Below are positions 29,033 to 38,644 of a DNA stretch of 64,000 nucleotides, one piece after another. The stretch is from Reyranella sp. CPCC 100927 (GTDB lineage: Bacteria; Pseudomonadota; Alphaproteobacteria; Reyranellales; Reyranellaceae). Position numbers and translations under genes: made by a program. Numbering within the stretch: the stretch's first letter is position 1; each line of letters begins with the position of its first letter. The DNA lies in contig NZ_VOHA01000003.1 in assembly GCF_007859315.1 (NCBI RefSeq), positions 434,001 to 498,000 on the forward strand, written 5' to 3'. Below the pieces are notes generated by a model that did no database searches, had not been told where the DNA came from, and saw only the letters and a list, made by a program, of their open reading frames with translations.

Positions 29033-31684
29033 ATGTCCACGCAAGTTAAAGCCATGAAACTCCCGTCCACCCTATCTTCGCTGCGACGGATCGGGCAGCG
29101 CATCAAGCTGTCGCAAGAGCAACGGCTGATTGACGGGAGTGGCCTGTTCGACCGGACGTTCTACCGCGCGTCATATCCTGATGTAGCGCAGTCCGATCTC
29201 GATCCGGTACTTCACTACGCACTGCACGGTCATGAGGAGGGACGCAACCCATCCGCCGCATTCAATACGAAACAGTACAGACGACGGCACCGGTTGGCGG
29301 AGACCCAAAATCCGTTGATCCACTACATCAAGACCCGCCGTCGACGGAGAATCTCCAAGGCGCCATCCAGTCTGGAAGACATTGCGGCGTGGCAACTCGA
29401 GTCGGACGAGATCGAGCTCGCGACGCTTCCGCCGCCGGGTGAAATCGGCGTTTTCATTCACTTGTTCTACGATGATCTCGCCAAGGAAATACTCGCGCTT
29501 CTCGACAACATTCCGTATCCATATCGAGTCTATATTTCGACGGACACGACAGCGAAACAGCGCAGCATAGAAGTGGTCCTGGCTGAGCTTTCGTTAACCG
29601 AGAAAGCAGTCATCAAGGTTTTGCCCAATCGAGGATGGGACATTGGTCCTTTCCTTGTCGGTTTCGCCAGCGAGATCGCAAGCCATGACATTTGCCTCAG
29701 GCTGCAGGGCAAGAAGTCGACTTCCGAAGATCCGAAGTATGGCATCGAGTGGAGACGGCATATTTTCTCCGAACTCGTGGGGCATCCCATCCTCGTTCGC
29801 CGGATCGTATCGCTGTTGATGAGCTACGCCGACCTCGGCATCGTCATGCCGAGCCACTGGGACGGCATTTCGAGATGGCTGAGCGTCGGGAGCAATGTTG
29901 ATGCCATGCAATCCGTGCTCAGGCGACTGTCGGTGGACGTTCGGCTGCGCCGGGACCAGAAGGTCGAGTTTGCGAGCGGCTCGATGTACTGGTTCCGATC
30001 ACGGGCGCTTGGCCCGTTGCTCGACCTCAAGCTTGGCTGGGATGATTTTTCGCCGCCCGATGAAGGCGTGCGTGATGCAACGTTTGCGCACGGGATAGAG
30101 CGATCGCTGCTGTTCTGTGTCGCGAAAGGTGGCCTCCGCTGGTCGTTTTCGCCTGTGAAGCGGCTGTTGTCCGAGATGACAGAGCAGGTGTGCCAACAGA
30201 TTATCGAGCAGAGTGGCGCCTTCGACAAAGGCTACTACCTGGAGAAATACCGTGACGTCGCTCGCAATCAGTGGGATCCCGTCAAGCATTACGTCCACGA
30301 AGGTTGGAAAGATAACAGAAATCCTGCGCCTGATTTCAATGGGAGATACTACAAAGACCTGATCGAAAAGGCCGGCTATGTTGATGTCAATCCTTTGGTC
30401 CACTTTTTGATGGTGGGTCGCGCGCGCGGCCTTAGTGCACAGCGCAGGCTCGTGGGCCAGGCGACGATCGTCGTCGACGATCTGTACGGCGCCTACAGGC
30501 GTGCGGAGGATGCACCGACATACGTGCAGGAAACGACTCCCTCGATTCACCCCAGTGCTGTCAAGGCGATCGCCTTTTACCTGCCTCAGTTTCATCCCTT
30601 CGAGGAGAACAACCGCTTCTGGGGACGCGGATTTACCGAGTGGACCAATACGACCAAGGCGCAACCGATGTTCGAAGGGCATTACCAGCCGAGGTTGCCC
30701 GGTGAGCTTGGGTTCTATGATACGCGCATCAAGGACGTCATCAAACGGCAGATGGAATTGGCGCGACAGTACGGTATCCACGGCTTCTGCCTTCACCACT
30801 ATTTCCTGGAGGGCAGGCCCGTCATGCGCGTGCCCTACAATCACATCCTCGCGGACAAAAGCCTTGATCTGCCGTTTTGTTTACATTGGGCCAACGAGCC
30901 GTGGACGGCGCAATGGGACGGTGAAGCGCGGCAGCAGGGGACGCTTCTGACACAGCGTCATACGCCGGAAGACGATCTGGCCTTCTTCAAAGACATTGAG
31001 CCGGCGATCACCGATTCGAGATACATCACCGTGGACGGCAGACCGTTGCTGCTGATCTACCGGCCCAGCCTGTTTCCGAACATTAGGGCGACGGTCGAGC
31101 GATGGCAGGCATGTTGTCGGGCCATCGGTCTGCCGCCTCTATTCCTTGCCGCCATGCAGACGATATTCGACGGCGATGTGGATCCGCGGGCGTTCGGCTT
31201 CGATGCGGCTGTGGAGTTTCCACCGCACAACCTGCCAATCCCGAATGTTTCCGGATCAGTCAGTCTCTACGATCCAGGTTTCGAGGGAGCGATCTTCGAT
31301 TATCGGGCGGCCGTCGAAAAGGCTTTGGCCCGGCAGGCACCTTCGTACCCCTGTTTCCGGGGCATCGTGCCGGACTGGGATTGCACGCCGCGGCGTTCGA
31401 CCCCCGCCATGTTCATCAACAGTCACCCCGCGGTGTACAGGGAATGGTTGGAAAAGATCTGCGTGCAGACACATGACCGGCTTCCGGTTGACCGACAGTT
31501 CGTTTTCATCAACGCGTGGAACGAGTGGGCAGAGGGCGCATATCTTGAGCCCGACCGGAAGTACGGATATGCCTATCTACAAGCGACTGCTGATGCGTTG
31601 AACGGAGCGTCAAGGGCACCGCCGCGCATCGGCGCCGGGCGTGATCGGCCCGGCGTCGTACTGTCTGCTCAAGCTGGGGAGTAG
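29033..31684 (+). CDS. Multidomain glycosyltransferase: YPDV repeats, RgpF domain, WbsX domain
   Basis: 883-residue modular protein. Residues ~39-106: two copies of the 38-residue YPDV repeat. Residues ~135-370: rhamnan-synthesis protein F (RgpF) domain (GVFIHLFYDDLAKEIL; LPNRGWDIGPFLVGF). Residues ~397-470: two more repeats. Residues ~510-865: WbsX (GH99-like) domain with IAFYLPQFHPFEENNRFWG, GFTEWTNTTKAQP, HWANEPWTAQWDG and FINAWNEWAEGAYLEP. RgpF and WbsX proteins occur in rhamnose-rich glycan assembly, but their exact reactions are not settled. ATG 29033 was chosen over the TTG at 29021, with a weak GAGTGG upstream. It lies directly after the KpsE-like gene in the same operon. Confidence 0.88.
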   Translation: MSTQVKAMKLPSTLSSLRRIGQRIKLSQEQRLIDGSGLFDRTFYRASYPDVAQSDLDPVLHYALHGHEEGRNPSAAFNTKQYRRRHRLAETQNPLIHYIKTRRRRRISKAPSSLEDIAAWQLESDEIELATLPPPGEIGVFIHLFYDDLAKEILALLDNIPYPYRVYISTDTTAKQRSIEVVLAELSLTEKAVIKVLPNRGWDIGPFLVGFASEIASHDICLRLQGKKSTSEDPKYGIEWRRHIFSELVGHPILVRRIVSLLMSYADLGIVMPSHWDGISRWLSVGSNVDAMQSVLRRLSVDVRLRRDQKVEFASGSMYWFRSRALGPLLDLKLGWDDFSPPDEGVRDATFAHGIERSLLFCVAKGGLRWSFSPVKRLLSEMTEQVCQQIIEQSGAFDKGYYLEKYRDVARNQWDPVKHYVHEGWKDNRNPAPDFNGRYYKDLIEKAGYVDVNPLVHFLMVGRARGLSAQRRLVGQATIVVDDLYGAYRRAEDAPTYVQETTPSIHPSAVKAIAFYLPQFHPFEENNRFWGRGFTEWTNTTKAQPMFEGHYQPRLPGELGFYDTRIKDVIKRQMELARQYGIHGFCLHHYFLEGRPVMRVPYNHILADKSLDLPFCLHWANEPWTAQWDGEARQQGTLLTQRHTPEDDLAFFKDIEPAITDSRYITVDGRPLLLIYRPSLFPNIRATVERWQACCRAIGLPPLFLAAMQTIFDGDVDPRAFGFDAAVEFPPHNLPIPNVSGSVSLYDPGFEGAIFDYRAAVEKALARQAPSYPCFRGIVPDWDCTPRRSTPAMFINSHPAVYREWLEKICVQTHDRLPVDRQFVFINAWNEWAEGAYLEPDRKYGYAYLQATADALNGASRAPPRIGAGRDRPGVVLSAQAGE
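29147..29350 (+). repeat. YPDV repeats, two copies (second degenerate), N-terminal to RgpF
   Basis: Repeat 1 covers residues 39-76 (FDRTFYRASYPDVAQ, then DLDPVLHYALHGHEEGRNP). Repeat 2 (residues 77-106) keeps FNTKQY and NPLIHYI but loses the glycine-rich end. The unit is 38 residues (114 bases). Confidence 0.7.
30221..30442 (+). repeat. YPDV repeats, two copies, between the RgpF and WbsX domains
   Basis: FDKGYYLEKYRDVARNQWDP with HYVHEGWKDNRNPAP, then FNGRYYKDLIEKAGYVDVNP with HFLMVGRARG. Same unit as in the proteins at 31.7, 44.3 and 55.3 kb, here used as a linker between two catalytic-type domains. Confidence 0.7.
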
Positions 31685-31722
31685 TCCGCGATGCTGACTG
31701 CGCCCTCGCATCGGAGCAAGCG

Positions 31723-34173
31723 ATGACGGCAGTACTGAGTCACCTGCTTGCGCCGTTCCGCAGACCCGACGTCGTAGACAATCCGCTCCTCGACAATGCC
31801 ATTGGCCGGCCACTCGCCAGCGCCCTGCATCGGCTCGCCAGCAGATACTGGTTGCGGCAGCAACGCCATTTGCTGTCACGTACGACTGCGCCGCTTCGTT
31901 TTGATGCCGAATGGTACTTGGCGCGCTATCGCGACGTACAGATGGCACGCGTTGATCCGCTCGTTCACTATCTTGAGCACGGCGTATCGGAAGGCCGCGA
32001 TCCTCATCCGCTGTTTCATGCTCCTTGGTATCTCTTTCAGACGGAGGCATCCGAGGAAATCAAGGCTAATCCGCTGGGACACTATTTGAAGGAAGGTGCA
32101 GCTCAGGGGCTTTCTCCCCATCCGCTCTTCGATCGCGAATACTATCGAAAGTCAAATCCGGACGTGGCCGCGAGCGGCATGGATCCGTTGACTCACTTTC
32201 TGCTTCATGGCGACAAGGAGAGGCGCTCGCCTCATCCGCTGTTCAATGCTGAATTCTACTTGAGAACCAATCCGGATATACGCGCGGAATCCGGTGCATT
32301 GCGTCACTACCTGACCAGTGGCGGTGCAGAAGGACGCTGGCCTCATCCAGTATTTGATGCACAGTACTATTTTCGGCTGTATCCGGAACTCGAGCGGGCG
32401 GCGAATCCGCTTGTTCACTATCTGATGCAATCGCTGGAGTTGCGGCGCCTACCGCATCCGCTCTTCGATGGGGGATATTTTCGGATGCTGTCTGCTCTCT
32501 CTCCGAGAGCGGCAATAGATCCGTTGGTGGACTACGTCGAGTGGCTTTCAAATGTTGATCCTGCTCTTGCCCGGGGCGGAATGACCTACAGCCTGCCCCC
32601 GATGCGAGAGTCGGTTCGTGACGATTCGCGATCCCCGCTCCAGAAGCAGCCACTCGTCTCCATCCTGATACCAACCTACAACTCAGACCGAGAGCTGCTG
32701 ACGGTGGCAGTGGACAGCGTGCGCGCGCAGACCTATCGGAACTGGGAGTTGGTCATCGTGGACGATGGTTCCCCGGCGGCGCACATGGGGCCGTTGCTGG
32801 AGATGCTCGCGGCCCGCGATCCGCGCATCAGGACAGCCAGGTTGTCACGCAACAGCGGCATCTCGGAGGCGACGAATGAGGCCCTCCGCCTGGCGAAGGG
32901 GGACTACATAGCCCTGGTTGATCACGATGACTTGCTGGTGCCGGAGGCGATCGAGGAGGTGCTGTACGCAATGGATGGCCAAGGTGCCGATGTGGCGTAC
33001 AGCGATCAGGCGTATAGCTCAGCCGAAGGAACCTTCGAGTCACCGTTCTATAAGCCAGACTGGTCTCCAACGCTGTTTGCCGGCGTCATGTATGTCGGGC
33101 ATCTCCTTGTTGTGCGTCGCGCGTTGGCCGTGGCAGTCGGCGGCTTCGACAAGGCTTATGATCGCGTGCAGGACTTCGAGTTCATGTTACGGGTCAGCGA
33201 GCGCGCCGACGAGATCGTCCATGTGCCAAGAATGCTGTATCACTGGCGACGCGCGCCGGGCAGCGTCGCCGCCGACGCCAACGCCAAGGGCAAGGTTGAG
33301 CCGGTACAGTGCAAGGCGGTCAATGCCCATTTCATGCGGACTGGCTTTCCCGCAGAGGCGACACCGCATCCGGACCTGCCACATCGCCTCACGATCAAGC
33401 CGAACAGTCGCCTGTCGTACCCGGACATAGAGGCCCTCGTTTGTGGCTGGAAGCGCCCATCAAACGCTGTTGCCGCGTGCGTCGCTCGACTCGAAGACAA
33501 GAGATCGCGGCTGGCAAATGTCCGCGTGATTTCCCCTCGGTCCGCTAGGGGGGCGCTGGAAAGTGGCGGCAGCCTGAACGCGCCGCTGGCCGATGCGCTG
33601 GCTGAAGCTCTCGACACTATGTCGTCTCGCTACCTCCTTTGGATCGATCCGCTCGTTCAGATCGATAATCCGCGTTGGCTGGACTATCTACTGCTGTATG
33701 CGGAACAGCCGGACGTCGCGTTCGTCGGTCCTCATTTGTATCACCGCGATGGTCGGGTCGGTGCCGCCGGGCTTGTGCTCGACAAAGCCGGGCTCTTGCC
33801 TGCCATGCCGGGTTTTCGGCTAGGTGACGACGGCTACGCGGGTGCGCTCGCCTGTGATCGGGAAGTATTCGCGTTGTATCCGGCCCTGATGATGATCGAT
33901 ACCGCCGTTCTGCGGACGCTTGGTGGGTTCGATCGGGCTTTCGTCTCGCCATACTATCTTTTCGGCGAGGCGGCTGCCCGCGCCGTATGGGCGGGCTATC
34001 GTAACATCGGAATCGCTACGGCGCTCACGACCGTGGATGGCGACTACCTGGCCATGCCGGCGGAGGCGGCCATCGATGCCATGCTTTTCCTGGAGAAGCA
34101 CGGAAGCAACAAGAACCTCGTTGATCCACGCTACAGTCCGAACTTTGCGTCCGGGAGAGCCGATTACACCTAG
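31723..34173 (+). CDS. GT2-family glycosyltransferase with N-terminal YPDV repeats
   Basis: 816 residues. Residues 60-247 hold five tandem YPDV repeats (a sixth is degenerate to ~280). Residues ~308-530 form a GT2 (GT-A fold) domain with VSILIPTYNSDRELL, LVIVDDGSP, the nucleotide-binding VDHDD and a C-terminal EFMLRVSERADEIVHVPRMLYHWR acceptor region. The last ~250 residues resemble a second, incomplete GT2 segment (LLWIDPLVQIDNPRWLDYLL; GPHLYHRDGRVGAAGLVL) without the first half of the fold. CGGAG lies 6 bases before the ATG. It follows the WbsX protein by 38 bases. Sugar specificity unknown. Confidence 0.9.
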   Translation: MTAVLSHLLAPFRRPDVVDNPLLDNAIGRPLASALHRLASRYWLRQQRHLLSRTTAPLRFDAEWYLARYRDVQMARVDPLVHYLEHGVSEGRDPHPLFHAPWYLFQTEASEEIKANPLGHYLKEGAAQGLSPHPLFDREYYRKSNPDVAASGMDPLTHFLLHGDKERRSPHPLFNAEFYLRTNPDIRAESGALRHYLTSGGAEGRWPHPVFDAQYYFRLYPELERAANPLVHYLMQSLELRRLPHPLFDGGYFRMLSALSPRAAIDPLVDYVEWLSNVDPALARGGMTYSLPPMRESVRDDSRSPLQKQPLVSILIPTYNSDRELLTVAVDSVRAQTYRNWELVIVDDGSPAAHMGPLLEMLAARDPRIRTARLSRNSGISEATNEALRLAKGDYIALVDHDDLLVPEAIEEVLYAMDGQGADVAYSDQAYSSAEGTFESPFYKPDWSPTLFAGVMYVGHLLVVRRALAVAVGGFDKAYDRVQDFEFMLRVSERADEIVHVPRMLYHWRRAPGSVAADANAKGKVEPVQCKAVNAHFMRTGFPAEATPHPDLPHRLTIKPNSRLSYPDIEALVCGWKRPSNAVAACVARLEDKRSRLANVRVISPRSARGALESGGSLNAPLADALAEALDTMSSRYLLWIDPLVQIDNPRWLDYLLLYAEQPDVAFVGPHLYHRDGRVGAAGLVLDKAGLLPAMPGFRLGDDGYAGALACDREVFALYPALMMIDTAVLRTLGGFDRAFVSPYYLFGEAAARAVWAGYRNIGIATALTTVDGDYLAMPAEAAIDAMLFLEKHGSNKNLVDPRYSPNFASGRADYT
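31900..32463 (+). repeat. Five tandem YPDV repeats in the GT2 protein
   Basis: Units of 38, 38, 38, 37 and 37 residues starting at F60, F98, F136, F174 and F211, each ending P-H-P-L/V. The best copy is FDREYYRKSNPDVAASGMDP with HFLLHGDKERRSPHPL. DNA copies have diverged, so the repetition is old at the nucleotide level. Confidence 0.85.
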
Positions 34174-34218
34174 CTGCCAACAGACAATGTCTCGCCGGCA
34201 GTCGGAGAACCAGGGCCC

Positions 34219-36474
34219 ATGAATCTTTGTTTCGTCGCGCATTGCAACTTCCGCGGTAACAGCGCGATGCATGTTTTCAGTCTGGCGACCGAGCTTACCA
34301 AGCTGGGACATGAGTGCGTGATTGTGGTGCCTGACAGCCCCGAAACCGTTCATGAGCACGGCGAGCCAAGCTTTGGTGTGCTGGACTATGAAACTGCGTG
34401 GAAGAAGGGCATCGCCTTCTCCAACACGCAGGGACCAGATCTGGTGCATGCCTGGACGCCACGCGAGCACGTCCGTCAGATCACGACGAAGATGACGCGA
34501 CGATACCGCTGTCGGCATGTCGTCCACATGGAGGACAACGAGGAGCAGGTCGTCCGGGACGAACTGCGGGGATTTAGCGATACCGATATCCTGTCCCTGC
34601 CGCACGATGTGATAGACGGACTGATCGGCCCGCACCGATCCCATCCGTATCGTTACCGCCGTTTCATGGAAGCGGCCGCGGGTTACTCTTGCTTGATCGA
34701 CAATCTACTGGAATTCAAGCCGGCGGATGTTCCCGGCATGGTTTTCTGGCCGGGCTTTGATACGCCGTTCGAGAATGTCTCTGCGGAGGATCGCCGCGCG
34801 CGCGCCAAGTACGGTATCGACGAACGCGACATCGTGATTCTCTACTCGGGAAACGTCCATCCCTCCATCGCGACCGATATCCAGAAACTCTATGCCACAG
34901 TCGGCTTGCTCAGACATTACGGCCTGCCGGTCAAACTGGTGAGAACCGGCTGGACCTATGCTTCTCTGGGTTTTGCCGATGCGGCGGATCTTTCGGACTA
35001 CGTGATCGATCTTGGGTTTGCGCCAAGAGCGGACATCCCGGTTCTGGTCGGGATGTCCGATATCCTGATTCAGCCGGGACGCAGCGATCCATTCAATGAT
35101 TACCGTTTCCCGTCGAAACTTCCTGAATATCTGGTTTCCGGCCGGCCCGTGATTCTGCCTGATACCAATATTGGCAAGGCTCTTGAGGACGGCAAGCACG
35201 TCCTCAAGCTCTACGACGGTTCAATCGCTGAACTGCTGCGTGCCGTTCGAGCGTTAATCGAGTCCCCATCGTTGGGGCAGGAACTGGGCCGCAACGCACG
35301 GGCCTTTGCGCAGCGTTTTCTGACGTGGCCGCGCGCGGCGGCGGCGCTCGACGAGCTGTACCGGCGCATCCCGGCATCGCCGCCCGCAACGGCGGTGCCG
35401 GGAGACGAGCTTTCTCGGAAAGCATCGGATAGGAGCGTGTACGGCGAAGAAGCGACGACAGACCATGGTAATACGACCGCCAAGGCGCTGCCGCTCGTAC
35501 GGTTTCCTGTCAAATTGATAGCATTCCGGCATCCACATTCCCGCCAAGGCGATAGAGTTGGCCAACAGACGACAACCAACCCGCTTGTCATGCATGAAGA
35601 GACTTCTCTCGCGAGGGAGCACGGGATACACGGCTTCTGCTTCCATGAATGGGCTCACGCTGACCGCGGATCAGAAGACGATTCCCTGCTCGGCGAATGG
35701 ATCTCGGCGCAAGGCCTCGATTTTCCGTTCTGCGTCTGCTGGAACCTGGAGCCAGATCCTGCAATCGACCGGTCCGGAACGATCACCACGGCTCCATGGT
35801 TCGAAAGGCAATTCGTCGAGCGGCTTCTGCCCATACTCGATGATCGGCGGTACATTCGGGTAGACGGCGCTCCGCTGCTGCTCGTGCGTGACAGCGCCCC
35901 TGCCCGCGACCGTGTCGGGGCAACGCAGGCATGGCGGCAGCTTGCCAGGGACCATGGCATCGATCGACTCCATCTGTGCGCGATTGAGTCCATCGGTACC
36001 CGCTGTCAGAGGCCGCTTGGGTTCGATGCCGCAGTTGAAGCGCCGTCGGCAGGAGGCAGCAAGCTGCCATCGGCGACGTGGTCGAATGACTATATTGCCG
36101 TTGCCCTGAGAAGCATGAACCAGCCACCGATCGATCACGTCAGGTACAGGTGCGTGCTCCCTCCTGGAGATGGCGTCCGGGACAATATGGTCGATCCGCG
36201 TCTCATCAACGATAGCCCGAAAGCCTACGGCCAATGGCTCCGCTACGGGGTGCGCGAAGCGATGCGGCGGCGCCAGCAACAGGAACCGCTTGTGTTCATC
36301 GACGGATGGAACCAAGGAGCGATCGGGACATGTCTGCAGCCCAACGGACGGCACGATCGATCATTGCTCAAGGTAACGTACGACGCCTTGTCTGAAGGCA
36401 TCATCGACTGTGGAAGGGGGCCGACGCCCGAGAGGGAACGGGAGTTTGCAGCACGGATCGCACGTCTGGCCTGA
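34219..36474 (+). CDS. GT4-like glycosyltransferase fused to a degenerate WbsX domain
   Basis: 751 residues. Residues 1 to ~395 form a GT-B glycosyltransferase of the GT4 type (CFVAHCNFRGNSAMHVFSLA; ILYSGNVHPSIATDIQKLYA; SDILIQPGRSDPFNDYRFPSKLPEYLVSG). After a linker, residues ~435-751 follow the WbsX layout (LAREHGIHGFCFHEW; FPFCVCWNLEPDP; IRVDGAPLLLVRD). The signature NAWNEWAEGAYLEP of the 29.0-kb protein has become DGWNQGAIGTCLQP here, and the GFTEW motif and much of the first third are missing. The WbsX part is therefore probably inactive or repurposed. The ATG follows the repeat-GT2 gene by 45 bases. Specificity unknown. Confidence 0.82.
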   Translation: MNLCFVAHCNFRGNSAMHVFSLATELTKLGHECVIVVPDSPETVHEHGEPSFGVLDYETAWKKGIAFSNTQGPDLVHAWTPREHVRQITTKMTRRYRCRHVVHMEDNEEQVVRDELRGFSDTDILSLPHDVIDGLIGPHRSHPYRYRRFMEAAAGYSCLIDNLLEFKPADVPGMVFWPGFDTPFENVSAEDRRARAKYGIDERDIVILYSGNVHPSIATDIQKLYATVGLLRHYGLPVKLVRTGWTYASLGFADAADLSDYVIDLGFAPRADIPVLVGMSDILIQPGRSDPFNDYRFPSKLPEYLVSGRPVILPDTNIGKALEDGKHVLKLYDGSIAELLRAVRALIESPSLGQELGRNARAFAQRFLTWPRAAAALDELYRRIPASPPATAVPGDELSRKASDRSVYGEEATTDHGNTTAKALPLVRFPVKLIAFRHPHSRQGDRVGQQTTTNPLVMHEETSLAREHGIHGFCFHEWAHADRGSEDDSLLGEWISAQGLDFPFCVCWNLEPDPAIDRSGTITTAPWFERQFVERLLPILDDRRYIRVDGAPLLLVRDSAPARDRVGATQAWRQLARDHGIDRLHLCAIESIGTRCQRPLGFDAAVEAPSAGGSKLPSATWSNDYIAVALRSMNQPPIDHVRYRCVLPPGDGVRDNMVDPRLINDSPKAYGQWLRYGVREAMRRRQQQEPLVFIDGWNQGAIGTCLQPNGRHDRSLLKVTYDALSEGIIDCGRGPTPEREREFAARIARLA

Positions 36475-36547
36475 GTGGATTCAGTCGACTGTGCGCCGTG
36501 AATTCGCGTTAACGGGATGACGACCACGACGGAGAAGCAAGGCAACG

Positions 36548-37633
36548 ATGACCAACAAAACCGCACTGATTACAGGCGTGACGGGCCAGGACGGCGCTTT
36601 TCTTTCCGAGTTTCTCCTCGGGAAGGGGTATACGGTGCACGGCGTGAAGAGGCGTTCGTCGTCGTTCAACACCCAGCGGGTTGATCACCTCTACAAGGAT
36701 CCGCACGAGGGGGATGCGCGGTTCCTCATGCACTATGGCGACATGACCGATACGTCCAACCTTGTGCGCATTATCGCGGAAGTTCGGCCGGATGAAATCT
36801 ACAACCTGGCAGCCCAGAGTCATGTGAAGGTTTCGTTCGAAACGCCGGAGTACACCGCCAACGCGGATGGCCTCGGAACGCTGCGCCTGCTGGAGGCGAT
36901 CCGGCTCCTGGGATTGACCCGCCACACGCGGTTCTACCAAGCATCCACCTCAGAGCTTTACGGTCTGGTCCGGGAGGTTCCGCAGCGGGAGACAACACCA
37001 TTCTATCCTCGGTCTCCCTACGGCGCCGCGAAGCTCTATGCCTACTGGATCACGGTGAACTACCGCGAAGCCTATGGAATCCATGCGTCGAACGGCATCC
37101 TGTTCAACCACGAAAGCCACCTTCGTGGCGAAACGTTCGTGACCCGCAAGATCACCCGTGCCGTGGCAGCCATAGAACTCGGGCGTCAGGAGTGCCTGTA
37201 CATGGGCAATCTGGATGCGAAACGGGACTGGGGACACGCCCGGGATTACGTCGACGGAATCTGGCGCATCCTGCAGCAGGACCAGCCGGATGATTATGTA
37301 CTGGCGACTGGTGAAGCGCATTCGGTGCGGGAGTTTATCGAGCTTGCCTTTGCACAGATCGGACGCCGCATCGAATGGCAAGGCAAAGGTGTGGATGAGC
37401 GCGGCGTCGAGACCGGTACGGGGCGGGTGCTGGTGCGCATCGATCCGACCTACTTCCGACCGACGGAAGTTGACCTCCTGATTGGCGATGCGTCCAAAGC
37501 GCATGCCAAGCTGGGGTGGACCCACAAAACCAGCTTCCTGGATCTGGTTCGGGAGATGGTCGCCGCAGACCTGGATCTCATGAAGCGCAGCGATTCCGCC
37601 AGCAGCTCCGTTCGAGCAAAGGAAGCGCCGTGA
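36548..37633 (+). CDS. gmd: GDP-mannose 4,6-dehydratase
   Basis: 361-residue SDR-family enzyme making GDP-4-keto-6-deoxymannose. It has the Rossmann motif [24 protein letters not shown], the active-site T134/E136 in QASTSELYG, and Y158/K162 in YGAAK. The numbering runs two ahead of E. coli Gmd (T132, E134, Y156, K160). The cofactor/tetramer loop reads [15 protein letters not shown], where almost all Gmd proteins I know have SPRRGE, so one of the two arginines is lost. AAGG lies 5 bases before the ATG. Its stop overlaps the start of fcl (GTGA), so they are coupled. It supplies the GDP-fucose branch. Confidence 0.95.
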   Translation: MTNKTALITGVTGQDGAFLSEFLLGKGYTVHGVKRRSSSFNTQRVDHLYKDPHEGDARFLMHYGDMTDTSNLVRIIAEVRPDEIYNLAAQSHVKVSFETPEYTANADGLGTLRLLEAIRLLGLTRHTRFYQASTSELYGLVREVPQRETTPFYPRSPYGAAKLYAYWITVNYREAYGIHASNGILFNHESHLRGETFVTRKITRAVAAIELGRQECLYMGNLDAKRDWGHARDYVDGIWRILQQDQPDDYVLATGEAHSVREFIELAFAQIGRRIEWQGKGVDERGVETGTGRVLVRIDPTYFRPTEVDLLIGDASKAHAKLGWTHKTSFLDLVREMVAADLDLMKRSDSASSSVRAKEAP

Positions 37634-38589
37634 TAGGGACGCCGCCCTTCGCGCTGTCAGGGCGCCGCGTCTTCGTCGCCGGCCATCGTGGCATGGCCGG
37701 TTCGGCGCTGGTGCGCAGGCTGACACGCGAGGGATGCGAGATCATCACCGCCGACCGCAAGACCCTGGACTTGAGACGGCAGGCCGACACTGAACACTTC
37801 TTCAATCGCGAAAAGCCTGACATCGTCATTGTGGCCGCCGCCCGCGTTGGCGGGATAAAGGCTAATAATGATCTTCCGGTGGACTTCCTCGCCGACAATC
37901 TCGCGATCGAACTCAATACCATCAGGTCCAGCTTTGATGCCGGCGTCAGGCAGCTGCTTTTCCTTGGCTCGACGTGCATCTATCCACGCTTGGCTCAGCA
38001 GCCGATGGGCGAGGATCAGCTTCTGACAGGACCTCTGGAGCCGACCAACGAATGGTATGCGGTCGCCAAGATTGCCGGAATCAAGTTGTGCCAAGCCTAC
38101 AGGCGCCAATATGGAGTGCGGTACGTTTCGGTGATGCCAACCAACCTCTATGGGCCGGGAGACAACTATCATCCGGAGCACAGCCACGTCGTCGCTGCTC
38201 TCATCCGGCGGTTTCACGAGGCCAAAGTGTCCGGAGCCGACTCGGTGACGGTTTGGGGAACCGGCACGCCGCGACGAGAGTTCCTTTACGTTGACGATTT
38301 CGCCGATGCGTGCGTTCACGTGTTGAAGAATTATGACGATGAACAGATTCTCAACATCGGCGTTGGCAAGGACATCTCGATTGCCGAGTTTGCAAGGACT
38401 GTCGCCACGGTCGTAGGATTCGGAGGCACGCTGGCTTTCGATTTGTCGAAGCCGGACGGAACGCCGCGAAAGCTGGTCGATGTCACGCGGTTATCAGAGT
38501 TGGGCTGGCGTGCCTCGACGAGGCTCAAGGAAGGCGTGGCCCTCGCCTATGCCGACTTTCTGAGAGGCAGGGCGACGACTGCAGCTTGA
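37630..38589 (+). CDS. fcl: GDP-L-fucose synthase (GDP-4-keto-6-deoxymannose 3,5-epimerase/4-reductase)
   Basis: 319-residue bifunctional SDR enzyme. It has the cofactor motif [29 protein letters not shown], the catalytic S114 ([10 protein letters not shown]) and Y143/K147 ([10 protein letters not shown]), and [25 protein letters not shown] 37630 overlaps the gmd stop by 4 bases; the open frame upstream to 37516 lies inside gmd out of register. It completes GDP-L-fucose synthesis from GDP-mannose, so fucose (or a derivative) is very likely in the polymer. Confidence 0.95.
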   Translation: MIGTPPFALSGRRVFVAGHRGMAGSALVRRLTREGCEIITADRKTLDLRRQADTEHFFNREKPDIVIVAAARVGGIKANNDLPVDFLADNLAIELNTIRSSFDAGVRQLLFLGSTCIYPRLAQQPMGEDQLLTGPLEPTNEWYAVAKIAGIKLCQAYRRQYGVRYVSVMPTNLYGPGDNYHPEHSHVVAALIRRFHEAKVSGADSVTVWGTGTPRREFLYVDDFADACVHVLKNYDDEQILNIGVGKDISIAEFARTVATVVGFGGTLAFDLSKPDGTPRKLVDVTRLSELGWRASTRLKEGVALAYADFLRGRATTAA

Positions 38590-38644
38590 CCAACAACGCA
38601 AGGTGCGGTGCCTCGTGCCTGTACACACGCGGAGATCCGAACGC

